Notes under the pieces: generated by a model
What the model saw: only the letters and a program-made list of their open reading frames with translations
Told to the model about the DNA's origin: nothing
Databases searched by the model: none
Assembly (NCBI GenBank): GCA_033239125.1
Contig: BSWB01000002.1
Coordinates: 5,675,001-5,739,000 of the forward strand
Reading direction: 5' to 3'
DNA length: 64,000 nt
DNA from: Fagopyrum homotropicum
Lineage: Eukaryota; Streptophyta; Magnoliopsida; Caryophyllales; Polygonaceae
Shown here: positions 35,931 through 49,910 of the stretch, piece by piece
Position numbering within the stretch: position 1 is the first letter of the stretch
Layout: the number at the start of each line of letters is the position of its first letter
Made by a program: the position numbers and the translations under genes

Positions 35931-38900
35931 CTAGGTAGCTGAATATTCCCCAAGAACCTGCTCATCGATCATCTCTACCACTGGGGCAAACTGTAGCAAA
36001 AAAAAAATCGATACAGAAACTAAGCAGAAAATACACGAAATAAACTATGCTGGAATATAAGAAATGGTTCTACATTCTGATACAAAATTTGGGGTTAAGC
36101 GAGAAAAATGGTCCTAACCTCATCATCCTCATCAAAATGCAACCCATCGATGTCATTGTGTGGGTTGAAGACCCAACCTAAAGTGTTTTCGAGGAGTTCT
36201 TTGAGTGTTCTGGTCTGTCGGGATACAGAGACACGCAACTACAGTCAAATATAAGATAACAAAAAAAATCAATGACAGGTGCAAATGATACTATTAATAG
36301 TACACACACCCATGTTAGAAGATCTCCATCAACAACTGAGGCCTCACTGATCAAGGAGAAGAAATCCTGCAAAAAAAAAAATGGTCAGAGACTCAAAGAT
36401 GCTCTTCGTATCAATAATATCCAAGATCCTATCAACAATCAATGACAAGCAAATCGCTTCTCTATCTGAAAGGGAAACTGTTTTGAATAGTCTTCAAAGT
36501 ACCTTGCAGAGATAGTACAAGAAACTATCAGCCGAGAACCATGAATCGTCCAACAGAACTGACTCATGTCCTTTGTTTTTCTCGTGGTCCTTTTGAATTC
36601 CGTACTTGAGTTGATAGTAGATAACCTTCATGAACTGAGAAGGAACAAAAAAGTATACAAAATAAGTAGGTTTAAGAAACACGAGAGAGAATATATGTCA
36701 ACCTATATTATAGATTCACTTGGTTTTATTTATGAATAGGTGTAGCATTCATAAAGTTAAACCAATTTAAGGGTGATATAATTACTAAGAAGCACAAGGT
36801 AGAATTAATTCCAAGAGGGTGAAGACCAATACCTTAGTGAACAACTGACTCCTAGTGTGGAATGGCTGCCAAGAACCAAACACAAACATGAAAAACACAG
36901 ACCAAAGAAGAGAGAAAAATTCTAAAACGCATATCCAGCCACTGACTAAATAAATAAGTAGAATTTAGAAGATGCCTCAAAAGGAATTGAACATATTATG
37001 TATTGGTTGTGCCTCAATCACTGGTGAAGATAGTTTCTTACGGGCTACCAATTATTATAAAGATCAAAACTGAACCAGACATAAATTTCAATTGATAACA
37101 TATATGTAAAAATGTACTAATTTCATTACTTACAGCTTCAATGCAACCAAAAAGAAGGGTAATCAATGATTTCCACTGCAGAAAGGCTTCGAGAGATTGC
37201 CCCATCTGCAAAAATTACCAGCTCAACACAGATAGGATGACCAATAATTTATCAGATGATATAGATGGGGAAAAGTATTATACTAAGAACAAATAAAAAA
37301 TGGAATATCACACCAATTAAAGGGTCTAGACTATGCATACCAGAAAAGCTACAAACGCAAATTGAAGCTCGCCGAGAAGTCTGTCTTCATTGCCTTCATA
37401 TTCTTTGACAAGTATGCTCTCCAAAAGTTGTGTCTATACAAAGATGAAAAAAATAATATCAGTGTACCAGAAGCCAGGGAGACAATATCACTATGAGGCA
37501 CATCTACTTTCATCACTAATTACCTTGTCCATATTCATGGAAGTAAGCTCTTCCCCTCCAATGCCTTTCTGCTTGATAACACGTGGAATTTGAGTATAAT
37601 AACAGCTTCTTCTTTCAGCTTTGTCAAATGGCTTAGCAAACTTACTGTTTTTTAACTGTTCAGCCAATGCTTTCTCCATTGTTGTTTTGGGTATAGCATC
37701 AACCAATCTGGACTCACATGCAATTGTGATTTCCCCTCCAATTGGTTCTGTAAAGATGATTAAATTTTAAGCAGAAGGATATTAATCTCGTCATAGTGGC
37801 AACTAATGTTCAGTTGAGAAAGCATTTGATAGAATATATATTTGAGAAATTGACACCAGAAGTCTTCAAGAATGCATACCAATCCGTTCAATGATATCTT
37901 TAGTAATGTAGTTTGACAACTGTTTCCATTTTCCATATTCAGTTAAGCTATAAGGCCCAAGTTGTCGATCAAACTCCAAACTTTTAACAGCTTCAGAATA
38001 TTGCCCGTCCTGATATTGAATAGAAGAATCATACCATTACTATTTCAATTATAGAGCTTACACATGTTCCAATTAACAAGAACTGTAAATTTTCTGTCTA
38101 CAAACCAAAGAACCCGAGAGCTCAATTCAGAAGTCTTCCTGTTAAAACTAACCTCTTCATCAGACACTCTGACTAGCCTTTCTTCTTGTGGATTCCACTT
38201 TCGAACAACAACCTGTGTACAATAGCCAGTATATGAGCTACAGGTCCTAATAACAGATTGTAATTATTCCACGTTAAAAATTTACAGCCAAAGAGACCAA
38301 AAAAAAAAAAAGGACTAGATGAAAATAGTTATGTATTCTACCAAATGAAGTTTAAGAAGTTAAATTTTCCAAACCTCAGATGGGGCAGACTCAAAAAAGA
38401 AGCCAATGGCTGGGGAAAACTCTCCATCTCTGCACGACAAAATAGAATGTTCTCATAATTTGCAACGGGAAAAACAAACGTGAGATGTTGCCAAAAAAGA
38501 GATGAGAAGGGAAAGGAATTGATGCAGAGATTAATACAAATGAACAAATGTGATCGAAATAATAAGGCAGATAAAAACCATTGTCAGTGACCATTTAGTT
38601 CCATCATATTGCATCTAACATTCCCTGTGTTCTATGAGGAGAGGAGGTAGAAATCGAAACAGAGGAACCACTCCATGGTTCAATTTAATGTGAAAATTTA
38701 GAATCAGATAAATACTGAATCTCACTGTAACCACATCACGTAAACCAGCCTTAGCATTTTGCATAGAGTATATCAATATAATAAGTCAAGGTAGAATTTG
38801 TACTAGCATTTAATTTCCAATCCTTTTCCTGATAGCTTCACATATGTTTAAAAAAAGCATTTTACAATATTTTATGCAAAAAATTGTTTTTTCCAGCATA

Positions 38901-40635
38901 CACAAGTGCAAAAAAAAAGTGACTAGCATGCGTATCTTGGATTAGGAAAAAAATCTCATCAACTAGATTTTGCACAGACCCATGTCCTGGCAGCCCTAAT
39001 TACAACAAATACCATACTTTTCAAACCATATGCTTGGATTTCTGGCTAAAATCGAAAGATAAAGTCTATAACATAGATTAAACTATGGAGCATTTCTAAA
39101 TTGATTCTTTTCAAACCTCTTAGGTTAGGCTCACATGTAGAAGATATTTTGTTCATGAATATGAAGCAAGCTGGAGTCTATCAGGAAAGAAACAAAGTCC
39201 ACAGAGATGGATCTTCCAGAACCCTTTGGGCCTAATTGTACAGGGTCGTTTAGAGAACCAATTTAGTTAAGAGCCATGTGAGAGTGTGAGGGAAGTTGAT
39301 TTGGATCATCAATCATCTACCTTCTTTCTTGTGTTAAGCTTTCACTTTGAGGGCAAGCTAGGTTGTTGCTTGCTGTGGTTTGGGCAGTAAACTCCTAGGA
39401 GTTCACCCTCGGGCTCTGATTTATCTCTGTGTTTATGAGTGCTCTCGATTATTGTGTGTATTTTGCTTTACTCCAAGCTCCTAAGCCCATCATACTTCAA
39501 CTTAGACCAAGAGGTATTTGCAAACAGAGACATGCAATCTTTTGACCTTACAATTATGCACGTTGGTAGAGCATAGGATACATGGTTTGACAACTACATA
39601 ATTCACAGAATGTCCTACTTTGATACTGTATAATGTTAATGGTATTAAATCATTAGGTTTGTTATTAAGATCCAAACATCACTTTGATTTCAAGGGTTGT
39701 AATTAACTTATACTGTTGATTTTCAGCTTATTGAGATATGAACTACAGAAGACAGAAAATTCAGGATACCCTCATACCAAAATAAATTCCTGGCATATAC
39801 TAAAGCAGAGTATAGTACTAAAAAAAGGCTACAAATCTCCCCAGCATCTATAAACCCACGATTGCTGTTGGGTTCAGAGATGATGCCAAAACTACAATAC
39901 TTTCACTGAACATGAAATCGATGAAACTTACGAGAAGAGAAGAACATAAATCATTCTGCTAGCTAAAGGAACTCAATAAAACTTTTCAAGAAACTGCTGG
40001 CATGAGTTATAGCCCTGGCAGATTCTAAACCCTAATAATCAGTATGCATAAAAGGGGCATGCCATTTACAGCCTCAAAGAAAATGTAGCAGCAAGCCTAA
40101 ATAGCCTCAATACCCTTATACATAATAGCTTTGACATGTAGTATTCAACAATGCTGGAAGCTTGAAACTAATAGCTTTGACATGTAGTATTCAAAGTATT
40201 AACTGGTCAAGATGCTTACCTGCTTGATGAACTGTAGTATATGAAATGAACACCGGGCGGAATCATCTTAATACCCTTGAACATAGGCCCCACAGAGAAC
40301 ACCTGAAAGATTATATGTCATCTTATATCAAAGGTAATTTCAACAATAAAGCATAATCACTACTCCGAGCAACATGAAATTAAACATCAATTCAATACAG
40401 CCGCAGTGAGCAAGTTGAGATAATGATTACACTCGTATTCACGATTCTTGCGTAGACCCACAGAACCATTTGCAGTTCAGACCTAATGAATTTTATACCA
40501 CCCTCCAATTTTAATTCAAGTATATCATGTAGAGCTGACCTGGGTGTCGATACCCAAAAGGGTGGATTGGGGAACATCGAGGAGGAGAAGTGTCGAGCCG
40601 TTTCTTACAAATTCAAGAGCCTTTTCTGGGTCCAT
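35931..40635 (-). CDS. AAR2: AAR2 splicing factor homologue
   Basis: Thirteen exons, all in phase, 396 residues: 40635-40540, 40302-40220, 38429-38375, 38212-38153, 38009-37880, 37747-37524, 37433-37341, 37205-37134, 36865-36833, 36634-36503, 36366-36310, 36214-36119, 35990-35931. AAR2 binds Prp8 during cytoplasmic assembly of the U5 snRNP and is replaced by Brr2 in the nucleus. Seen here: the N-terminal domain start (MDPEKALEFVRNGSTLLLLD), the GVHFIYYSSSSRDGEFSP block (about 52-66), the FDRQLGPYSL segment, the Y-Y-T-x-I-P-R motif, and the helical C-terminal domain with LLGELQFAFVAFLMGQSLEAF and VIYYQLKYG. The length is normal for plants. Intron 2 (38430-40219) is the longest and holds a 26-base direct repeat. 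Convergent with the 33672 gene, tandem with the apyrase. Confidence 0.95.
40123..40194. repeat. 26-base direct repeat in AAR2 intron 2
   Basis: TAATAGCTTTGACATGTAGT and the next six bases are exact at 40123-40148 and 40169-40194, a local duplication with a 46-base period. Confidence 0.7.
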
Positions 40636-40963
40636 CCTCCTTTGTCTTCACAAATTTTCTGATGAAATTTTTAGGGCTAATTGAATTTCGAAGAAAATGT
40701 GGCCAAGGGTTTGCGGTCTATACTAGCTACTTCGAGAATCCTCCCGCTGCCGCCATTTTCAACATTTTTTTTTAAAATACGGCCCATAAAATAGAACTAA
40801 GCAAAAATTTGCAATTAATTGCGTTATTTTACGCCATTATTTAGTGTGTTAGTTTGTGTAATTTATTTTAGTGTAATTGTTTGTATGTTTTGTGTAAATT
40901 TTAGTGGCTGTTTTTTCAAATTGTTTGTTTAAATTTTATTGAGTTATTTCGCGTAATCACCTA

Positions 40964-41140
40964 GTGTCCGTTTGGTTGGAGCGGTGGAATGGAAACGGAA
41001 TGAAATCGAATAAGGGTAGAGAAAGTAAATGGATGATATTACTTTTATGTGTTAAAAGTACTCTAACCAAATGTAGTTTTTGATTGATTCGGAATCATTC
41101 CGTTACCGGAAATGATTCCCGGTGCTTCCAAACGGGTCCT
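40964..41140. mobile_element. Small MITE between AAR2 and the apyrase
   Basis: Ends GTGTCCGTTTGG and CCAAACGGGTCC are inverted, with internal GGAATGATTCCG-type palindromes. Related in its ends to the Tourist-like copies elsewhere but with a different interior. A short GGTCCGGTC-rich tract follows at 41220-41300. Confidence 0.5.
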
Positions 41141-41535
41141 TGGTGTATTGCGCGAACATTTCTAGTCTGCAATGTTGTCTTTTTTTAAAAAAAAAAAAGA
41201 TTCACCGATTGTGGACCGAATTGGTTAGACCGAAGACTGGACCTGTTAGTTTAGGTCCGGTCTAGTCCGGTCCAAAAACTGAACCGAACCGGACAAATGC
41301 TCAGTCCTAGTGTCGAGTGCTTAATTATATGCAGCACAGCTTGTTATCATCCATTTATGATCTTCTCTAAAACTATTGTCGTCAACTGGGCATCTCGAAC
41401 AGAAACACACAAGGCCTCATCTCGCTCTCAAACTACAGTCTCTCATTCTCACTTTCTTTTACAATGTACAACAAACATATCAAAGGCTATTACATAAAAA
41501 TGACAATACAGAAAAAATACAAGAATCGAGCAACT

Positions 41536-43646
41536 CTAAAAGTGATTATAAGAGGGCAAAACCGCAGATGAGGTTGCCCTTCTCCTCTGTGGCATGGGGA
41601 GCCTCACTTGATAACGGTAGACAAGATACATTCCCAAAACCAAAACAACAAACAAAACCACAGGAGAAAATAACACTTTCATGCTCAATATCCCAGTCAA
41701 AATTTCGCCACCCGACCACAACTGCTCCTGTTGTAACAGGGAAGCTCCTAGTGTCCATGAAACATCACTGGGACCAAAAACCATCTTCGAATCGCCAAGA
41801 CAAAGGGCGTCTCTAACTAATGATACCATGTACAGAGCTTTAAAGCAGTATTCTTGTGTAAGATGGTGTTTGTTTGAGGAAATTTTCGAATCAGTCCATA
41901 GACTGGAACAAAATACCTGGGCCTTGGTCCAGACTTCTGTTATGCTGGCTGTTTCAGGAAGATCTAACATGTTGTACACTACAAAGAATCCAGATAAAGC
42001 ATGAAACTGCATATCGGACTTGATCCGTATGCCAAAAGCCGTCATGCCTGCGTTTTCCAAAGATGTAAAGATTATCAGAGGTGATTCACTGTATTTTTAG
42101 GCCCGTTTGGTTTTATGTCCGGAAACGGAAAACGGAAACGGAAACGGAAACGTAATGGAAACGAATCTAGTCAATACGTATATCCTTGTTCATGAAATTT
42201 TTTAGAATGGGGTTTGAGGTAATTCTAGTAGAATTTGATTAGTTTTTATACCTATAGAGAAACAAAATGGAGGGAAGCATGTGTATTTTGCATGAAATTC
42301 GTTTCCATTCCGTTTACGGAGTTACAACCAAACGGGGGTAAGTATCAAATACTTTTGTCACAGTGTCTGAATATCATCAGCTATTCCAAATTTGTGAGTT
42401 TAGTTAAGGTAAAAGCATACTCAAGTGAAACTGAAGTTTCAGATGCCTGATATGAACACATGTATATCAGAGTTCTTGTACCAAAATACTCACCGTCTTT
42501 GGAAGATAATCCGCCTTTGCAAGTCGAGAAAGTTCTTGTCTTCAACCAGTCAGAAATAGTAATATTCAATGCTGCAGCCTTAACGAGCCTCTCACACAAC
42601 TCCATATTAGGATCTCCAACCACATACACAAGCCTGGAGAGTTTGTTCTCAACTATATCGAACCAATTCCCAAACGAATTGCTCCTTTGCTCCAAGCAGT
42701 TATTGCAAGTATAGTTTTGCACATAGGTAGAACCAAGACATGGATGCTTAACTTCACCACCATACCCTTCTCCATGGAGTTCTGCAGAAAGCATCGCAAC
42801 TGACCTGTCAAATGCCTCATTCAAGCCAAATTCAGGAATAGACACTGCCAAAAGCTCATTCCTTTTTCCGCCTATATCAGATCTTAATATTCTATCATCC
42901 TCTCCATATTCATCCACTTCAATCACAATTTGTAGCGATGATCCTCCTAGATCAAGCAGTCCAAGAGTAGTCATTGATGGTGAGGAATTATCTAAATTCC
43001 CCATCTTGTAATTTAAAGCAACCCATCCAAAATAAGCTTCTTCTTTCCCACTTAATACTCTAATCCAACTTCTCCTGTATGCAAATCCATGATCCTTAAT
43101 AACAAGCTCTACATCTTCCAAGATTGATTCTGCATCTTTTGCTGACAAGCTCCTTAACCCAGCAGTTGCCAATACCGAAATAGGAGTCTCGTGATGCCTT
43201 TCAATTGGTATGACTCCCTCCACCCAGTGAATTAACGGTTCTAAAGAATCCCTGATCCCAGAAGAATTACCTATGAACTTGTCCAAACCCGGCTCGGTTT
43301 GCATACAATGATATCTACAACCACTCTTCCAGCTCTTGGTTGAATTATCTGGATATGAATGAAGTAAAACTGGTAAGCTCGTGCTATTGCTTCCATCCCT
43401 CATTTCCCATTCATACACATTCACTCTCGTCCCGGTACTTCCACAGTCCACAACCACTGAAAAATATGACCTGCCCAGCACTCTATCAAACCTCTTGAAT
43501 CCATACAGTAAATGATAAGCACCAGCTAGAAGTAATGTGATGGCAAAAACTAATACACAAACTTTCCTAATTCGACCATGACAAGGATGAGATCTGGGCT
43601 TGAAAAGTTTGTCTCTGGATGGGGAATTCGGTTCCGTCACTTCCAT
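41536..43646 (-). CDS. APY7: GDA1/CD39 nucleoside phosphatase, apyrase 7-like
   Basis: Two exons (43646-42494, 42047-41536) join in phase to 554 residues. Family: NTPDases that hydrolyse nucleoside tri- and diphosphates, in plants at the Golgi, ER or cell surface. All five apyrase conserved regions are visible: DCGSTGTRV (67-75), ATAGLRS (160-166), VLSGKEEAYFGW (197-208), LLDLGGSSLQI (230-240) and ALSGFFVVYN (401-410). One hydrophobic span at each end (about 29-49 and 509-528) gives the two-pass NTPDase topology. The C-terminal tail after the second span is only about 26 residues, shorter than in Arabidopsis APY7 as I recall it. The start is the first ATG; the open frame upstream begins with TTG. 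The intron contains a MITE. Several N-X-S/T sites fit a luminal domain. Confidence 0.92.
42100..42338. mobile_element. Tourist-like MITE, copy 3, inside the apyrase intron
   Basis: Begins GGCCCGTTTGGTT after TTA and ends AACCAAACGGGGG, sharing the ATATCCTTGTTCATGAAATTTT and GGAAACGGAAACGGAAACG style blocks with the copies at 5985 and 8908. The internal part is shortened and the right target site is altered. Confidence 0.7.
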
Positions 43647-45643
43647 GGCAGGATTAAGGGCATGAAAACTTAACTCAATAAGCAACTAAAAATGCCCAAG
43701 TCCAAATAGCTAGGTTTATGCTCATGCCTAAATCGTCCAAAATTTTCAAATTGAAGTGATAACTACCAAACTGTATTGCCGATCTGCCACCGATCAACGG
43801 GAAAGAATAATCCAGATCGGGCAATAAAAAGAGCTTTGCGTAATTCAATCAAATAAGAGAATGTCAACTAATTGATGCGAGTGCAGCCGGTATTGAAAAG
43901 GAAAAAGCCAAAATTGTTTCTTCACTAGGGTTCTATTAAACTGATCTCAGATATGAGTTGAGAGCGTACCTCGTGAAACCTTCGCAACCGGAAATACTGC
44001 TCACTGTTGAAATGAAGATCGTGTTTCACTGACAACGTAAGGGTTGGAGGTGGATGAGATTGAGAATGATGTGGTTGCGCCGGTGCCGTTGGCGGTGATT
44101 TACGTTGGAAAACAAGTGAATGAAGTTTTTGTGAGGCTTTGGTTTGAGAAGTCGAAGAGACTTGAATATTACTTACTTTCATACGGGGTCTTGTACTACC
44201 CGAATGAGCCGACCACTAAACTCGAAGTCGGAGTTTTACTAGAACTAGATGAACATTGACATGTTTAACTTCGGATTGTTTATAAACGAGGTGAGCTCGA
44301 ACATAACTTTAGAATGTGTTCATATTCGACTCGGTTAAAGAATAAACAAGCTCGATCCAAATTTTTGACGAACCGAACACGAGTCCAACCCGAATAGCTT
44401 CACTCATATTACTTCCCCACTTCCAAATTCTTATAATCAGTTAATCACAATGTTACCGTTGTTGCAACCGTATTACACAACTACAATGTCAAGTCGTTGT
44501 GGGTAGTGTCAAGTCCTTGAGAACACACAAGGTTGTCTTTGTATTAAGTTAATCTTTATACCAAGCGCGGTTTGCTACCAAGGAGTGGACTTAGAGTAAT
44601 CTATGAAGGTACAGATATACGTGTGCGGTTGTGCCTTTATTTGTTGGCTACTTTCTAATAATTATACTAAGGATAAACGTACCTCTAATTTATACCGACA
44701 ATGTATACTTGTAGTGTATGTCTAGTGATGACAATGAGTCAGGCGATAGGAATGTACTACTTCCCTCACGTACCCATTAGTTTTATGGATACCCATTATT
44801 TGTCGGATGGTTGGGTAAATTGGGTTCAACCGTGGGTATCTATAACTTAATATTATAGTTAACTAATAGTTGCATTTTTATAGTATTTTTCATATATTAT
44901 ACAATCATATTTTGAAAACACATTATTAATATATAAGATCTAAAAAAGTACTATGCTATTACAACATGAACAATAATAAACTTATAAAGCTTTGTAATTT
45001 TAGGATAAAATATATAAAAATAATAGTTAGCAAAATAGATGTTTCGGGTGAATTGGGTTAAGCGATGGGTAAAGGACCCTCATCCACCAACCATCCGACT
45101 TTTTCGGGTTTTCCCACTTGTTTGGGTCGGGTGATTTGGGTACCCACTGGGTGCAGGGCGAAATTATCATCCCTCCATATGCCTATTTGTGGTTACAAGG
45201 GTTTTTGCTAAACCCAATTTCTGTGGAGCATAGGGTTGCGAAATCTAGACCAGACCGAAAAAACCAGAACGCAGGACTGAGCAAATATATACCAACAATG
45301 TTGGTTAGCTTAATAATGTACAGCTTTGCAAATTCAGCACGGTAACATTGTGATTTTGAATTCTATACAATACAAAGTAATTAACGTTCCACTACACTGC
45401 CCAAAAAACAAGTATCAAACTAGCAATATCACAAATTGGTACCGAAAACCATGTTTTCTAACAAAAGTTCATTTTGGTTTGATAAATAGAAGAAAGAGAG
45501 CAGGCACCTAATCAACAGCACTATAACAAGGCAACAAGTTATTCATTTTTTCCTCTTGATTCCATCCCAGGTAACAATGAGATCCTGCAGTTGAATATAT
45601 CCCGTGACGATGTTCCTTGGATAGCATTATGATCCTCGACTTG
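43647..45643. other. Apyrase leader, then intergenic DNA with degenerate repeats
   Basis: A likely leader exon of the apyrase ends at about 43971 (ACGAG/GTACG on the minus strand). From 44200 to 44400 short GAACACGAG/CTCGAACAT words suggest an old MITE. From about 44730 to 45175, TAGTGATGACAAT and ATTATCATCCCT bound GGGT/ACCC-rich DNA, another degraded inverted-repeat element. No gene seen. Confidence 0.35.
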
Positions 45644-48600
45644 TTAGTATCTCTCGGCTTTAAACTTAACTTCTGGGTTCCTAATTTCATCCTGTGTTTG
45701 TATCAACCTTATCTCTAAACTGCTTGTGCTAGGATTGAATCCAGCTCGTTTGTAATCGTCCAATGTCCTCTGCAGAAGTGCCTGCAGATCGAACATGTAT
45801 CTTTATATATTGTATGTAAGCAGATATTCAAGCACATTTTTCTTCATGTACTGTGAAAAACGTACCTGCAAAGTTGAAGCTGTAAGCTCAGCAGCCTTCT
45901 CCAGGCTGTCACGGTGCTTCTGCATATGACAGATGAAGAAATATAATGATGGGAAAACAATGGAATCAAATAAAGGTATTTTAGGTTATAGGAAGGCTTA
46001 CATTGCTCCATCCAAGTAGAAGTGCAGTGGTAAGATCTCCTGTACCCTATATTATTATTGTAATTAGACATTCCAATCAGCATATTTAGAGTTTTGAAGT
46101 AAGAGCACTTAGAAAAGTAAAACAGCTTGTATCTGTAAAATGGCAAGAAATTAAAGGAAAGAAAAGGAGTGTGTGTGTATATACCGTGAAGTAGGCTGGG
46201 ATTTTAGGTATCATGATCTTGAACTGTTCAGGCGGCTGATCCTGTAATTGTGAATGGTAGTAAAGAATGAAACATCAAAGAATGTATAGGAAATCGGAAA
46301 TAGTGACCAATTTGACAAGACTCCTATTCGCACTTCACAGTCAAACTTCTTGGAAACTAATAAACAATCAAAGGCCAGGCCGAGTATGACCAAAGCAACT
46401 ATTGGAACAATTGGAGTTAAAGAATATATTTAACAAATGGAGAAACTACATGCTCATCACACAATGACCAATCAGACACTTACAACCATGGAAATTACTA
46501 GAAACAAGATGTTAGGCCATATAAATATCCTGAATGAAGATGAAGTATCATTACTACACAGGAATGGGTCACAAGAACGATAACAATAACAATAACAATA
46601 ATTATAATAATAATAATAATGGTTTGATGCATGCTGAAGAAACAACGGTAGCCTTTGAACGGATGGGAACTGGACATATTAGCAAAACATATTGCAACTA
46701 CTTGAAAACACAATCCTTTAATCAGTCAAAATTACCATGTTCATCAGAATGAAAGTGATCCTTCAATGGGCTAATTGAAATACTTACAACACACGCAAAA
46801 GGATTTAAGTGGAGTTCCTACTTCCTACATAATGTAAGCTTGAAATGTGTATCACTCAAAAACATAGCTAAACTTATTCATGCTCATATTCAGAAGTGAA
46901 TCAATACATCAGATGCTAATATTGGTAGATAAGCAGAATTCGGAAAATATATCTTCCAAACAAAATTCTGAAAACTGGAAAGGAATTTGAGAACCACACA
47001 TAAATTTGAAGATGCACACCTTTTCCTTTTGATGACTGCCGATTAGAAGTAGATTCCCATCGATGTTTATGCTGGTTATCACAACCTGAAATGAGTCACG
47101 TACTATGCAATTAAAACAGGATACTTGTAAGCTTACAACATTTGAAAATGCAACAAATGATTGTAAAATACTTTACAAATATCAAGAACAAGTTCACAGG
47201 CGTATAATGTGAATACAAAATATTAAGGTTCAGTTTCATATAATTCAAATTATTGTATATACAAGGAAAGAGAATTGGTGTAGTATAACAGAAAAATCAA
47301 ACTAAAGTTATATGCTAAAAGTCACTAGGTAACAATTATTTTGGAAGTTTTCATGCTGAAGCTTGAAATGCCTAACTTGACGTGTTATTTTCAACTGATA
47401 AAGGGTTATTATAGATATGAAAAACTGAAATTGCTACAAAAAGTGGCCTTCAACAATATTTCAAACTTGCTAAAATAAAATGTGACAAGACCTTTGCAGG
47501 CCCAGCAGCATGAAGAATGTTACAAGCTTCTCGACCGTCTTGTTCTGACACAATCCTGTCACCATGAATTCGTCAATGTGCAAGGATCACCACAATAGTC
47601 AGTAGAGAATACGAATATAGAAACTATAACAGCCTTAAACTAGAGAAGAACCAACATATTTAACACAACCTGCTCCCATCCCAATCCCTCAAATAAGATA
47701 GACATAAGAAACTACGACGATACAACCCATTATAAAACTATCCCATTTAGGAAGTAAAAAATAATATACGAGGAAGATAATCTTCCATTAAACGGCAAGT
47801 AACCAAAGCATACCTAGAACCGGTCAATAATTCTGCTTCAAATTGATTAGGAGTCAACATGGAAGCAACAGGGACAACCTAATCAACCAAGATCAAATGA
47901 ATTGCAAGTCAAGAACAAACCATAAAAAGGAAAAGTGGCATGCACATACAAAGTATTAGCAGCTAGCAAGAGCATTTGGCCAGACTTAGCATATGATGTT
48001 CCAGATGTCAGGATATAAGATACAATGAAGTTGGTAAGTCATATTATCTAATTGTAGTACTAAAATCTCCTTCCAATGGCAACTCCCACCTCACCCTCTC
48101 CTTCTCTTATTTTTTCTCTGTACTCTCAATAGTGCATACTGAAAACTCTTACTGTGTATCTCTCTTCCATCACTACTAAAGTATGATAAGTGATTTTTGA
48201 AAGCAACTCATTTCAACAATAAAGATCTTTGTCATGCTAGAAAACTCATAGTACGTCTTTTCCTTCACCTTTTTCTCATTTTCGACAGATGGAAATATTA
48301 GGATCTTTGAGAAACAAAATTTCATTTCTGAAGTCTTATACACTTCATTGATATCATAGATGAGGACTGACCTTCTCCTGGTATACAGACACTAGCTCTC
48401 GAGGAACATAAAGCTTTCCTTCATCACCCAACACCGGATCACAAACTATAACCAAATATCCCATGTTTCGATACACGACAAGGGTGGGGAAAGTAATCAG
48501 TGACAATAAAGAATATTTCCACGCATTAATAATTAACAGGTAAAGTTTTAACATACCATAGACAAGCCCTGGATTAACAGACCGCAACTTATTGACAACT

Positions 48601-49862
48601 TGCAACACGGTATTCAAAAATGATTCTGAACCAATGTAACCTGAAAGACAGAAACCGTATGTAAATTAAATTGAAAAACAAATTTGCAATATATGTTAAT
48701 TATGAGAAAGGATCAAGTATCTAGAACACGGGATATTCTTGCTGCAGTTGTGATGGAACAACTTCTGTGTAGGGAAGTTATGGTGAATTGTTGGTTCCAT
48801 ATGTTAGAATATAACCAGACCAATTAGTGACAAAAAAAAATCAACTAGTGTCTCTTTTTTTCAGCTTTTCAGTAAAATGATATGTCTCACTCTCACCTTT
48901 TGATTATATAATTTATGCCTTCTGAAAGCAATTGATACCTAAAGCAACGTTGCATCATAGTACAACTAGTATTGCATGTGCCTTGTTTCATCTCTAATGT
49001 GATTCATACCAGGAAAATTTGCCCTAACATTGGAAAGACCGGATACTTCAATTAAAACTTTATTCCAACGTCTGAACTGTTCATACACTTTGGCTTACAG
49101 CACATTTTAAATACATAATAAGTGTTTTCCACAGAAAAAGTTACAGGTTACGAGATGCAGTACATACATTTCCTCATCTTCCTACCTGTCAATAAATGAG
49201 TGTAGTACAACAAATTGTTGGCTTCAAGACCTTCCACTAAGTCCCATAATTCTTTTCCATTCAGTACCTGTCCTTTGAATGTGGGATATCCTGCAAGATA
49301 CCCAGCGTCATTAAAAACCAACCAAGAGATTGTATACGGATATCAAGGCTTTCTAGCGCTAAACATTGTGCATAAAGCTAAATCAGCTTACCTGTATGAT
49401 TGGAAAACTGGACTGAATTGATAGGGTCGACATCATATCCTAGCAATTGTAAGGGAAAAACTGCAGATTTATTCCCGACGTACCCCTAACATTTATTAAC
49501 ATCACATGTAAAATCAACTTCAACAAGCAGCTCAGATTCCTCTGTTAGACATATATTGCTTCCATTAACAGCTTTAAATTACTAATTTTGAAATTCACTT
49601 TTTCTTGCAGTCAATCACACAATACAATCGCAGAACAACAAGATTAAAAACATCAGAAGTTAAGGAAATTAACACCATGCACACTCATTCAGATAAAAAT
49701 TCCAACCTATATTAGCAACAGTCAATCAAAATGAGACTAGCCGAGTAAAGAAAAGGATTCGAACGTTCGAGAAGTAGAAAATACCTGGACAGTGTGAGAC
49801 TGTATGCTGAGAACTCGACCAGTATCAGAAGGCAGAGCAATTGATAAAATCGGCGGCGCCAT
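45644..49862 (-). CDS. SOS4: Pyridoxal kinase (SOS4)
   Basis: Twelve exons, all in phase, 307 residues: 49862-49785, 49485-49392, 49290-49186, 48640-48557, 48445-48372, 47878-47814, 47555-47492, 47085-47020, 46241-46185, 46046-46002, 45919-45866, 45781-45644. The enzyme phosphorylates pyridoxal, pyridoxine and pyridoxamine at the 5' position with ATP (vitamin B6 salvage). In Arabidopsis its loss gives salt sensitivity and root-hair defects. Visible: SIQSHTVQGYVGNKSAVFPL (20-39), CDPVLGDEGKLYVP (122-135), MLTPNQFEAELLTG (152-165) and the ribokinase-fold GTGDLTTALLLG (230-241) with catalytic D233. Length is within two residues of the Arabidopsis protein as I recall it. A 5' UTR intron is likely. 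Confidence 0.96.
46576..46620. repeat. (AAC/AAT)n microsatellite in SOS4 intron
   Basis: AACAATAACAATAAC followed by ATAATAATAATAAT within the intron between 46242 and 47019. Confidence 0.8.
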
Positions 49863-49910
49863 TACCGATCTGGTGGAACTCCTAAATCGGAAAATCAACA
49901 AATCGGAAAA

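Noticed and set aside
41376..42004. Plus-strand frames over the apyrase second exon
   Set aside because: They are antisense shadows of a clearly conserved coding exon.
44044..44259. 71-codon plus-strand frame opposite the apyrase leader
   Set aside because: No domain, overlaps a likely leader exon on the other strand, and codon use looks random.
44729..45175. Possible hAT MITE with TAGTGATGACAAT ends
   Set aside because: Ends are only partly inverted and the flanking 8-bp sites do not match well enough to call an element.
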